A stretch of 64,000 bases of DNA, from the NCBI GenBank assembly GCA_020628645.1, contig JAHDES010000034.1, forward strand, positions 1-64,000, given 5' to 3'. Below the pieces are notes generated by a model. It had not been told where the DNA came from. It did no database searches and was given only the letters and a program-made list of their open reading frames with translations. Of this stretch, positions 1-9,200 are shown piece by piece. This stretch comes from Saprospiraceae bacterium (GTDB taxonomy: Bacteria > Bacteroidota > Bacteroidia > Chitinophagales > Saprospiraceae). Made by a program: the position numbers and the translations under genes. Every line of letters starts with the position of its first letter. Position 1 is the stretch's first letter.

Positions 1-30
1 TAGGGATTTTTAAACTCGCGGGTTTAATGA

Positions 31-1170
31 TTAAATGCTACATAAGAAACTGCTGCCATTAGCTGTTATAGTTAATTCCCCAAACTCTCCTGTACATGCA
101 GGCGGATTTGGTGCCACAGATAAACTAGGAATATCAACGTTCTGAACAATAGAAACACTTGCCTCAGCTGTACATCCATTTCCGTCTGTAATAACTAAAT
201 TGTAGGTTCCAGCTTGTTCCGTAGTTATAAAGCCATTTCCAGTTGAAAACATAGAAGAACTCGACCATTCATAGTTAATATCTGGTGCGCCACTTACCAT
301 AGCATTGATCTGAATCTCTTGGCTTTCACAATTTATTTCCCCATTATTAGTGGGAATTAATTCTAAGGCTAAAGAGTTATTGTTTACTAAAATAGTAGCT
401 GAAGAAGCTGTACAATCGTTTAATATATCTTGTATTTTGACGGTGTAAAAACCTGCTTGACTTACAACTAATTCAGGGCTATTTTCTCCTTGTATTTCTT
501 CATCATCTGCATTATACCAAGTGTAAAAATAATTTTGGTTGGTATCATCAAAAGGAAATGCTGTTAAAGTCGTAGTATTTCCTAGAGTCAAACAAGAAGG
601 CTCTGCAACAAGGCTACTTGTAAAATTAGCGGAAGGCAAGCCTTTATCAACATTAATTTGAAAAGAACAAAAATCTCCAAAACATCCATCTATCATTAAA
701 TAGTAGGTGTCTCCTATTGTTAGATTATCAATTAATAAAAAATCATTAGTAACGCAATTAATACAAGAAGAAGAAGGCAAGTCAAATTGATTAGACTGAC
801 AATTTCCTTTAATAATAGCTGCTTGGATTCCACCGTTTGATGAACAGTCCAGTATTTCAAATTCAAAACTAATAGCCTCTTGTTGAGGTGTAAATCCTAT
901 CCAAATATTTTGAAATACTGTAGTCAATGGACCACAAAATCCTTCTAGTTCATCGGCAAAATCGAGGGTAGCATTCTCATTTGAAAAAATTTGACCATCA
1001 ATCTCAGAAACTGAAACAAAATTGACCATATTACAATCATCAGAGCCAATCAAAGTACCACAATTGGAATAAAAATTGGTTTGTGCAATCGTGCTAATGC
1101 TAGTAAAGAGAATGAATAATACTAGGAATGGTGTTTTCTCAAACTTGGGAGAAAATAAATTAATCTTCAT
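31..1170 (-). CDS. Secreted Cys-rich protein, probably C-terminally truncated
   Basis: 379 aa with an N-terminal signal peptide ending near TSISTIAQ, so exported. Residues about 31-180 form a Cys-rich domain with a GDTYYLMIDGCFGDFC motif; the 788-aa protein at 49579-51945 has the same kind of N-terminal domain (GQYYYIAMDGTFGDNC). Two immunoglobulin/PKD-like beta domains follow (YTWYNADDEE and YEWSSSSMF, each ending with a Gly/Thr-rich strand). Unlike that relative, it has no T9SS sorting domain: it stops abruptly after GELTITANGSS, where such proteins normally continue into another beta repeat. I infer a nonsense mutation, frameshift or deletion near the stop. The 30 bases beyond the stop within the window do not show the missing domain in any frame. 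Function unknown; a surface or adhesion role is only a family-level guess. Confidence 0.75.
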   Translation of the reverse strand: MKINLFSPKFEKTPFLVLFILFTSISTIAQTNFYSNCGTLIGSDDCNMVNFVSVSEIDGQIFSNENATLDFADELEGFCGPLTTVFQNIWIGFTPQQEAISFEFEILDCSSNGGIQAAIIKGNCQSNQFDLPSSSCINCVTNDFLLIDNLTIGDTYYLMIDGCFGDFCSFQINVDKGLPSANFTSSLVAEPSCLTLGNTTTLTAFPFDDTNQNYFYTWYNADDEEIQGENSPELVVSQAGFYTVKIQDILNDCTASSATILVNNNSLALELIPTNNGEINCESQEIQINAMVSGAPDINYEWSSSSMFSTGNGFITTEQAGTYNLVITDGNGCTAEASVSIVQNVDIPSLSVAPNPPACTGEFGELTITANGSSFLCSI

Positions 1171-1565
1171 AATTTTAGTGTTTATCTAATGTTGAAGTAA
1201 ATAGGAAAGTGTAAAATACATGAAGGCAAAATAGTCCATCATAACTTTATTTTTATTAGTTCTGTTGTAACTTAATTTAGCATGTTTGAGGCAAAAGAAA
1301 TTATTTGCAAAAAATAATTATTTAATTCAATATATTTCATAAATATGTATATTTTTAATCATTATCAAATTTTAATAAAATTATAGGACTTATAATCTCA
1401 TAAAACATAAATACACTGTAATCGAAATAATTTTCAACTTCAATATGATCTACCCAATTATAACGTCCTGAATTTCAAGGGAACATGTTCCCTTGGGGCA
1501 ATCATAAAACTTAAACTAAATTAGATTACAAAGTAATAAATTCTACCAACAATAAAAATAAAACA
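1171..1565. other. Intergenic region between divergent genes
   Basis: No credible ORF. AT-rich leader shared by the divergent genes on either side. The one clear structure is the 20-bp palindrome at 1476-1495. Confidence 0.6.
1476..1495. repeat. Perfect 20-bp palindrome
   Basis: CAAGGGAACATGTTCCCTTG is perfectly self-complementary. It lies 70 bp before the nuclease-like gene at 1566. It could be a dimeric repressor site or a REP-type palindrome; no second copy was found in the window. Confidence 0.7.
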
Positions 1566-2747
1566 ATGAATGGAGAAATCCCAATTTGGCAAAATAGTGA
1601 TAACTTCAATTTTGAAAGTCCATATGCTGAGCCCAAGCCTGAACAATTGAAATTCTTCAATAAATTTCGAAAGAATTTTGAACAAGGAATTTATATTGAT
1701 GTGGGTGGAATGGGTAATTATATTTTATATTACATCTATACACTAAAACGAGAGTATGAAAAAGATAAAAACCTTGAAGAACTAAGACAGAAATATAAAC
1801 TCCTACGCATACATTATCATCCATTTGCAGAACTCACCGTAAAAATTGAAACAGATGTAAAAATAGAGCTGTTTTCCTATAATCAAGAACAAGTCGATCA
1901 TATTTTAAAACATGAACAATGGAACAATATGCTCCGACAAATGCAAAAAAAAGTTCCACCACGGATTAAAAATGTCAATGAAGAAGGGTTATTTGATATT
2001 CTTGATATGGGGTTCGCAAAAAGACATCTGACAAAATTTGGTAAAAAAAATTTAGAAGAAATTTTAAGGATAGCTCTTCAATTTATTCGTGAAATTGAAG
2101 AAATCGGGGACGAAGCTTACTCTAATCGTTTTTTCGATTATGGAAAACATTATAAGGTCACTACGGATGATAAAATTTTTGATCCAAATTATTTAAAAAT
2201 GTTTTTCGATCATGAAGAAGAGTTTAAAGATAAATTAGCCGAACATTTACAAAGACAAAGAGATGTGCCTATAGTAAATAAACAATTTCCAAAATACTAC
2301 CCTTCTGTTCTTATTTTTGCATTGTCTTCTACTATGAGAAGAATTACACGCGCCGCAGAAGATCAGCTAAGAACATCAAGAGGATTACCTAAAATTGGGG
2401 AAGGCTGGATAAGTGAAACTGAACTATTCTATAAAATCAAAAATACATTTAAAGAAGAGAAAGTGGTTCATCATGGAAAAACTAAATGGTTAGGTCGACA
2501 ACATTTTGACATTTACTTCCCTAAATTAAATATCGCCGTTGAATATCAAGGTAAGCAACATACAGAAGCTGTTGACTATTTTGGTGGGGAAGAAGCTTTT
2601 CAAAAGGGACTCAAAAATGATCGACGCAAAAAAGAGAAATGCCAAAAAAATAATTGTATTCTCATTGAAGTTTTCCCTAATTATGATTTTGAAGAAGTGA
2701 AAGCTCAACTAGAAAAAGCCATTTTTATTAAAAAAACGAAAATATAG
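1566..2747 (+). CDS. Protein with C-terminal PD-(D/E)xK-like nuclease domain
   Basis: 393 aa. Residues 1-270 match nothing I recognise; they are charged and largely helical, with no signal peptide or membrane segment. Residues about 283-390 look like a restriction-endonuclease-fold domain: a helix beginning SETELFYKIK, then D315 (HFDIYF), E326-x-Q328 (VEYQGKQH), then a basic helix (KNDRRKKEKC) and a strand ILIEVFPN. This D...ExQ/K pattern with a trailing basic helix resembles Vsr/DUF559-type domains. That supports DNA binding or cleavage but does not identify the substrate. No partner defence or repair gene adjoins it. The gene is monocistronic and ends at a strong bidirectional hairpin. The start is the only ATG near the frame start, after an AT-rich leader. 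Confidence 0.65.
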   Translation: MNGEIPIWQNSDNFNFESPYAEPKPEQLKFFNKFRKNFEQGIYIDVGGMGNYILYYIYTLKREYEKDKNLEELRQKYKLLRIHYHPFAELTVKIETDVKIELFSYNQEQVDHILKHEQWNNMLRQMQKKVPPRIKNVNEEGLFDILDMGFAKRHLTKFGKKNLEEILRIALQFIREIEEIGDEAYSNRFFDYGKHYKVTTDDKIFDPNYLKMFFDHEEEFKDKLAEHLQRQRDVPIVNKQFPKYYPSVLIFALSSTMRRITRAAEDQLRTSRGLPKIGEGWISETELFYKIKNTFKEEKVVHHGKTKWLGRQHFDIYFPKLNIAVEYQGKQHTEAVDYFGGEEAFQKGLKNDRRKKEKCQKNNCILIEVFPNYDFEEVKAQLEKAIFIKKTKI

Positions 2748-2760
2748 ACGATTCAACTAC

Positions 2761-2806
2761 ACATGAATCATCCCGAATTTTTAATAAAATTCGGGATGAT
2801 TCATGT
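2761..2806. terminator. Bidirectional terminator hairpin, perfect 21-bp stem
   Basis: Arms 2761-2781 and 2786-2806 are exact reverse complements around a TAAT loop. It lies between the convergent genes ending at 2747 and 2828. The stem ends in A/T runs on both strands, so it can terminate both transcripts. The length and perfection are unusual for a simple terminator. Confidence 0.8.
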
Positions 2807-2827
2807 TTAAGCGAAAACTGATCCCTT

Positions 2828-5770
2828 TTAGTGCTTCACTACTCTAGAAACATAAGTTCTTTCATCGGTATTAATACGAATGAAATAAATACCACTCCCC
2901 CATTGTTCTGTGTCTGATAGCTGTAATTGGTGTACGCCTGAAGATAAGCGATCATATTTTTGGTTAAATATTTGTTTAGCATTCACATCAAGAATTTCAA
3001 CTTTTAGTTCGGAAGATTGATCTAAATCAATCGTTAAATTTAATTGTTGATTAAATGGATTAGGATAAATCATCCAATTAGAAGGCAAAGCGACATCTTC
3101 TATTGCATCTATAATACAAATCGTCTGAAAAGAAATAGTATCTGTATAACTACTAAACGTGGCATCACAAAATGTACGAATACGAGCTTCATAAAAAGTA
3201 CATTCTTCTAAGTTTTCAAGGGTAATTCCATTCACACCACTTGAAGTTGGAATCCAATCATTACCACTGTTTAATTCACGATACTGTACTAGATAATCCT
3301 GTGCATCACTTACTGCATCCCACATTAAACCAGCAAAAGTCGTATCTATAACAGACACATCTAAATTAGATGGTTCAATACAAGGCATGTTGTTTTCTAC
3401 CAATGCAATACAATAATCTTCTGTTTCGCCATATTCATAAGCTTCTTCACAGATACCAGCAGGCTGTTCCCAGGACATAATTACTCGCATTCTTGTATCA
3501 CCAAGAGTAGCAGAAGCAGGAATGGTCATTTCATCTATCAAAATTCCTTCTGTTGTTTCACCCGCATCATACACTTGTTCATCTGTACCAAATTCGCCAT
3601 CTCCATTTAAATCGATGAAAATTTGGAAGTATTCAGGAAATGGTGCCCCTCCAAAACCTGGAGCTAATCCTATTAAATAGGTCGTCCCTATGGCTAATTC
3701 CCAAGCTAAATCTTCATTAAAAGCATAGCCTCCTTCTGCACCAGAAGTATTTACATAATTACCAATTGAAATGCCTTCAATCCATTCCTCTGTTGCATTT
3801 TGACTATAAGATTCACAATACAAAGCATCGATACATAAGCCACATCCTAATGTTTGAGCAACAATATCTTCTATCATCATAGCATTACATACTGACACCA
3901 ACTGAAAAGTATATTCTGTACAAGGAACTAAAGTAGAATAAAAGGTCATTCCCAATAGTTGTTCTTCCGAAGAGAGCGTATCACTAATAGCTAGTGTTCC
4001 ATTTTCATCAATGACTTGTAATAAAACATCATTAAGAATTAAGCTGTCTACCTCCCAATTAATTCTTATGGTGGTATCATTCACCACTTTAACGGACAAA
4101 TTATTCGGTGTAGTTTCTGTATCAAAAGTAAAAGCATTGGAAAAATCACTCATCGTATCGGCACAAATTGAAGCCACTTGAAATTCATAAGCCGTACAAC
4201 TAGCCAAATCTGTTAATAAAATGGGACTTGTTGCATCTAGCATAGTATTCCAGATAGAGTCTCCAATTGCACGCCATTGTAACTCATTGGAGGTGGAAGA
4301 ATCTTGACTAATCCAAGTTAATTCAGCATTTATACCTTCAGTTACTCCAGCATCTAAACTAAATGGAGGTGGACATGGGCCACAATTGCTAATCAATAAT
4401 TCCATACTATTATTGACATTCAAGCGACCGCCTGTAACCGTAATTTCTTCCAGACTTTCATTTGGATCAACTCCATCAAGAATGACTTGTCGTACTTGTC
4501 GGGCAGCAGCTTCAGGATTAGCTTTTGCTAAATCTATTAAATTGGTACAATTGGCAGAATATAATAAAGCGACTGTACCTGTAACATGAGGAGTTGCTCC
4601 AGATGTTCCTCCAAAACCCCCATAATTACTACCGATAGCAGCTGTAAAGGTCTCCGCTCCAAACGCTCCTAAATCAATGGTGGTAGCTCCATAACCCGCT
4701 CCAGTTACCTTAATATCTGAACGATTCATATTCGTCACAGAAATCATAAAATCACTCGGACAAGCAGTTGGCAAATCTCCTACTTCATCTACATTTTGAT
4801 TGCCATTGATGGTTGCTCCACAATTTAAGACACCAACTGTTCCCAAAGAATCATAAAAAGCACACCAAAGGGGCGCATCTTCAGGTTGACCAAAATCAGT
4901 ACCCCAACTTGCATTTGTAGAGACGACAAATGCGCCTTCTGTACCATTTGTTTCATTGTATAATTTTCTAAAATAATAAGGATAAGCATAAGAAGCTAAA
5001 GCATTGGCTTCGTTTCCTCCTCCCCTTACAATCATTAATTTCACATCCCAATTTACACCAGCTACACCTACTTCATTATTTCCTTTCGCACCCACGATAC
5101 CTGCTACTGGCGTACCATGCCATCCTCCTTGACTAATATTTGGAGAATTATTATACGTATCCCAACCATGGACATCATCTACATAACCATTCTTATCATC
5201 ATCAATATCATTACCTGGAATTTCAGCATGATTTTGCCAAAGGTTGGGCGCCATATCAGGATGATTTACATCTAGTCCATCATCAATAATACAAGAGACA
5301 ATCGTATCTCCATGTACAGTGACTCCACCTGTAGTGTAATCCCAAGCTAAATCCATATCAATATCGGCACCTTCTACTCCACCTTCTGAACCATCATTAA
5401 TGTATTGCCATTGATTGGCGAAAAGAGGATCATTTGGAATGGCGCGATAAGCTATAAGATGATTATATTGAATGACTTTGACTTCATCCTGTCGAAATAA
5501 ATGTTGTTTGAAATGACGTTCGTTGATATTGACATAATCAAAATGAAACAACCAAATATTCATATCTGGTACTAAGGCTCGTACTGATTTAAACTGGGTG
5601 TTTTTGGTAGCAAATTGGGATTGTTGTTGTACAAATTTTGCTAAATCAGCAGCTTCTTCCATTTGAATAATCAAATCTCCTTGTACATGTTGGAGTCGTT
5701 GTGCATTTGTGGAATTTATTACTAATACACAAAATAGGAATATCCACAATGGTAAAAATCGAACGTTCAT
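2828..5770 (-). CDS. T9SS-secreted subtilisin-like serine protease with FnIII and GEVED domains
   Basis: 980 aa. Signal peptide 1-24 (ends STNAQ). A peptidase S8 domain spans about 115-460, with catalytic D163 (IIDDGLD), H218 (WHGTPVAG) and S390 (GTSGATPHVTG). Fibronectin type III-like domains follow at about 465-555, 555-640 and 800-880. A GEVED-type domain lies at about 650-790 (DLNGDGEFGTDEQVYDAG, ending TEDYCIALVE). The last ~80 residues are a T9SS type A sorting domain (WMIYPNPFNQQLNLTID ... GIYFIRINTDERTYVSRVVKH). The enzyme should therefore cross the outer membrane and be anchored or released at the surface, where it would cleave proteins. The triad is intact; GTSGATP replaces the usual GTSMATP. 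It converges on the nuclease-like gene and shares its terminator hairpin. Confidence 0.9.
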   Translation of the reverse strand: MNVRFLPLWIFLFCVLVINSTNAQRLQHVQGDLIIQMEEAADLAKFVQQQSQFATKNTQFKSVRALVPDMNIWLFHFDYVNINERHFKQHLFRQDEVKVIQYNHLIAYRAIPNDPLFANQWQYINDGSEGGVEGADIDMDLAWDYTTGGVTVHGDTIVSCIIDDGLDVNHPDMAPNLWQNHAEIPGNDIDDDKNGYVDDVHGWDTYNNSPNISQGGWHGTPVAGIVGAKGNNEVGVAGVNWDVKLMIVRGGGNEANALASYAYPYYFRKLYNETNGTEGAFVVSTNASWGTDFGQPEDAPLWCAFYDSLGTVGVLNCGATINGNQNVDEVGDLPTACPSDFMISVTNMNRSDIKVTGAGYGATTIDLGAFGAETFTAAIGSNYGGFGGTSGATPHVTGTVALLYSANCTNLIDLAKANPEAAARQVRQVILDGVDPNESLEEITVTGGRLNVNNSMELLISNCGPCPPPFSLDAGVTEGINAELTWISQDSSTSNELQWRAIGDSIWNTMLDATSPILLTDLASCTAYEFQVASICADTMSDFSNAFTFDTETTPNNLSVKVVNDTTIRINWEVDSLILNDVLLQVIDENGTLAISDTLSSEEQLLGMTFYSTLVPCTEYTFQLVSVCNAMMIEDIVAQTLGCGLCIDALYCESYSQNATEEWIEGISIGNYVNTSGAEGGYAFNEDLAWELAIGTTYLIGLAPGFGGAPFPEYFQIFIDLNGDGEFGTDEQVYDAGETTEGILIDEMTIPASATLGDTRMRVIMSWEQPAGICEEAYEYGETEDYCIALVENNMPCIEPSNLDVSVIDTTFAGLMWDAVSDAQDYLVQYRELNSGNDWIPTSSGVNGITLENLEECTFYEARIRTFCDATFSSYTDTISFQTICIIDAIEDVALPSNWMIYPNPFNQQLNLTIDLDQSSELKVEILDVNAKQIFNQKYDRLSSGVHQLQLSDTEQWGSGIYFIRINTDERTYVSRVVKH

Positions 5771-6087
5771 TTATTGCAGCGTTTTAAGAAATTGAAGAAG
5801 GGAGGGTCATTTAGTTAAAAAAACAAATGGTATTCCCTAAAGATGCTGCAATTTACAAGTATTCAAGAAGAAGTGGCTTTAGATTGGAATTAATTTTGGC
5901 ATGCTGTCGGCAAAATGGCGGTTTCTTTCGTTCTTAAGTGAGGGGTATTAATTAATTGGGCAAAAAAAATGATTTTCTGAAATGGGCAAAAATACCAACA
6001 GTATGGAGGTTTTTAGACCTTTTTGGGAAATCTTAAAGGATTTATTTCTGCCCGATTAATCCCCTAAAACTACTCATCATAGATTCA

Positions 6088-6116
6088 TAAAAAAAGGAGC
6101 TCGATTAAAAGCTCCT
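6088..6116 (-). terminator. Rho-independent terminator of the blaI/blaR1-like unit
   Basis: On the minus strand, a 7-bp stem AGGAGCT/AGCTCCT (6110-6116 and 6095-6101) with an 8-nt loop is followed by a T7 run. It lies 120 bp past the stop of the 1418-aa sensor. Confidence 0.75.
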
Positions 6117-6156
6117 CTGAACAGTAAAATTGGCAATAAGTATTTTGATAGATATT

Positions 6157-6224
6157 AGATTTTTAGATGCTAGATATTTAGACTGTACTAATTTAGAAGT
6201 CTAATATCTATGAATCTAAAATCC
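6157..6224. repeat. Imperfect inverted repeat built on TTAGAT words
   Basis: Arms 6157-6183 and 6199-6224 are about 80% reverse-complementary and consist of repeated TAGATATTAGA-like words. It sits just past the stop of the BlaR1-like gene. It resembles the inverted repeats that flank the four-helix-bundle gene near 26.1 kb in style, but the sequence differs. Confidence 0.5.
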
Positions 6225-6235
6225 AATTATCTACG

Positions 6236-9200
6236 TTATTCTAAACTATAATTCAAACTCATCGGAAAACGCATAATCCTTCCTTCGGCATCTTTAAAGA
6301 GTATATTTTGAAAGACGACATTGGTGCGTTCATCCATACAGCGAATCGCTTTTTTAATTTCCTTTTTCTTTGTGGTATTAGAAATAAATTTAGTAGCATC
6401 GCCTTTATCAGGTATAATAAATAGATCAAACTGAACAATCTCAAAAGGCGTATCTTTGATGCTTAAAATGGCGTCGCCTTCTCCTTCTAAGAAATCTTCT
6501 AAACATACATTTTCGGGTATCCATCTGCCCCATTTATTGTATTCTTCTACTTTTATCAAATTCGCAGCAATTCCATTCCAATAGAAACTATAAGGCGTAT
6601 CTTTAAATTCATGATATTCTGGATATTGATAGATGTCTTTTACATCGCGCGCCAATACTTCTACGGTTTTGATGCGCTCTTTGGGAACTAATCGATCATC
6701 TAAGCCAATAACACGAACCACTGTTTTAAAATCTGGAACATGTATAATCTCTACAGAAGGGTTGTCTTTGTAGGAATCCAATAACCATTTATAACGTTCA
6801 TTTTCAGTATCCATACGTAAGATCATTCCTCCTTTTTCGAGATGAATCATCTGGAAAGGAAAGGTAACTCCATCTTTTGGAATAGGTTTAATTTTTACAT
6901 CGGATCGCCAACTTCTAGCCGTCATTTCTGGTTCAAAATAATGAGTACTAAAGCGTTGATTTTTTCCATTAATGGATCGTTCCAGACTAAGAATATGATT
7001 AAAAAATCGGATATTTTTCTGTCCATTTTCATCATAGGATACTTTTCCTCTAAAACTTTCTTTGATGCGTTCTATATCATCTTGATGAATTCTACATTTT
7101 CCATTAAAACATTCTAATTCTATATCTTCGATAAAATTACTAAATAGCATAAAACTAGCTTTGCTCAATGTAGTCGGTTGTCCATCTATTTCTATCCAAA
7201 GATCAGCTTCTAAATTTTCATAAAAGGTAGTGGTGTCTATACGATGATTACTTCGTATAATGGTTTCTATGGGGTTTAAAAATAAATCTGCATCCCAATT
7301 TCCCCATTTCAAGCGCACTGATTTTCCTTTTAATTCTACATGTATAGAAGGGGTGGCTTGATAAAAAGTAGTAGCATATTCTTTTTGTAATTCAATAAAT
7401 AAAGGGCTATCTTTTTTACCAAATTCGATCTGTTCAATTTCATTTTCTGCTACAGTAAATCGCAATTGATAATTTTTCTTTGCTTTGGTTTTAAAGAAAA
7501 AAGAAACTTGCGCTTCTTCCTTCGCGCCTTCCAAATGCTCCATAATACAGCTCCAATCATTCCAATCGTCTGCATCACAGGTATATTCACCATGTCGATT
7601 TTTGACAATGATACTTGCTTCACCAATCTTGAGTTCTTTATTATCAAAGAATAATTTGGGTTGAGTACAACGAATAGAATTAAAAAATTCTGGGCTGAGG
7701 GTAATTAATTTATCAATATCATTTGTAGAATTGGTATTCAATTGTCGAATATCAAAAACGTAATCGCCCCAATCCAAAATAGCTCCATCTTTGTATTTTT
7801 TGGAATTATCTACAGAAGGCGCAACGATATTAATTTGTATAGTCAATTCATCTTTTATTCCTTCTGCTTGAAAAGTTGAGATTTGTAATTGATCGCCTAC
7901 CGCAATTTCATCAACTATTTGCGCTTTATTGAAGGATTCATAATAAACTTCGGGCTGATTGATGATGACATGAAATTTTTCCTGAATCGTATCTCCATTT
8001 AATACAAAATGAAAATCGTAAAAAACGCCATTTTCTTTAGAAGTCAAAACGGGTTCTAAACTCAAGGATTCCTTAAATTCATTAATGGGTACTTCTATCT
8101 TAGCTGTATATTTTTTGTTCGTTTTTTTAGTCAATTTTGTATCTAATTTCCCCCAGTGAAATTGGTATGAATTTTCTGCTTTTAAGGCTATTTTTTTAGG
8201 ACGAGGCGTACGATCTGTACCTGTTAATTGGATAGCCGCCATAATGCGATCGGGCATCATTTTACCATGACTAATATCGGAAAGGTAATAAATATTATCT
8301 GGTTTTAGATCCAATTTCCATTCTTCCAGATATTCTTTAATTGAAGTATTGGATTTCTCTTTAGTAAATTTCAAATAAGAATAATAACGACCTGTATGGA
8401 CAGGAGTTATGATTTTAAGCTCCAAATCGTCAAAAATGTTCCCTTCATTCAAACTCAAATAAGGTCGTTGGTTTAATGCATTCCGAAATTCATTAATGTC
8501 AATTTTTTGAACTGGAATATCTTTTTTCTCAATAGAAGCAGGGTGTGTAATGATACGCAAATCATTCCAGTGTATAACATACTGGTTATTGGCTATTTTA
8601 TTCGATTGTAAGTTAAATTTAGGCGTAGGATATTGCAATAAGTTCGTGACAAAGTCTTCACTATCTTTTTCCAAAACAGCTGTTTTACCCACCGAAAAAA
8701 TAGAGGAATACACTTCTTCAGCTGCTGTTTTTAACACTAAATAAATGGTTGCAGGAGCATCCAATTCTTCTAAGAAATCACGATAGCAAGCTCCCTCATC
8801 CCATTGATCGGTACAGCGAAATACATCTTCTCCTTCTCCGCGCACCATCGTAAATACACTATCAATTAATAAACAACTACCTTCTTTTTGGAGATTGAAA
8901 TTTTGTTGACTCAAAGATTTAAATTCTGCCAAAGGAATCGTCTGAATATCAATAGGTGCTTCTAAGTCACTTCCTGCTTGTATGGCTTGAATTTGTCGAT
9001 TTCCCCATTCTAAATAAGGAATACTCTGGGGAATAATTTGTAAATCATCTTTGTTAATGGTTTCCCCCATACATACTCGTAATTGGAGATTAATGGCGCA
9101 ATCTGACTCAATAAATTGGGTATGGGAAAGGTTTTCATTATAAAAACCTTGTTGTTCAGTAATAGAAATAACACTTAAAAATGTCAATCCTTCTTCATCA

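Larger units (their letters stand above)
5771..6235. other. Intergenic region upstream of the secreted subtilase
   Basis: No credible ORF. It holds the leader of the protease at 2828-5770 (transcribed leftwards), a minus-strand terminator for the BlaR1-like gene (6088-6116) and an imperfect inverted repeat (6157-6224). Confidence 0.6.
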
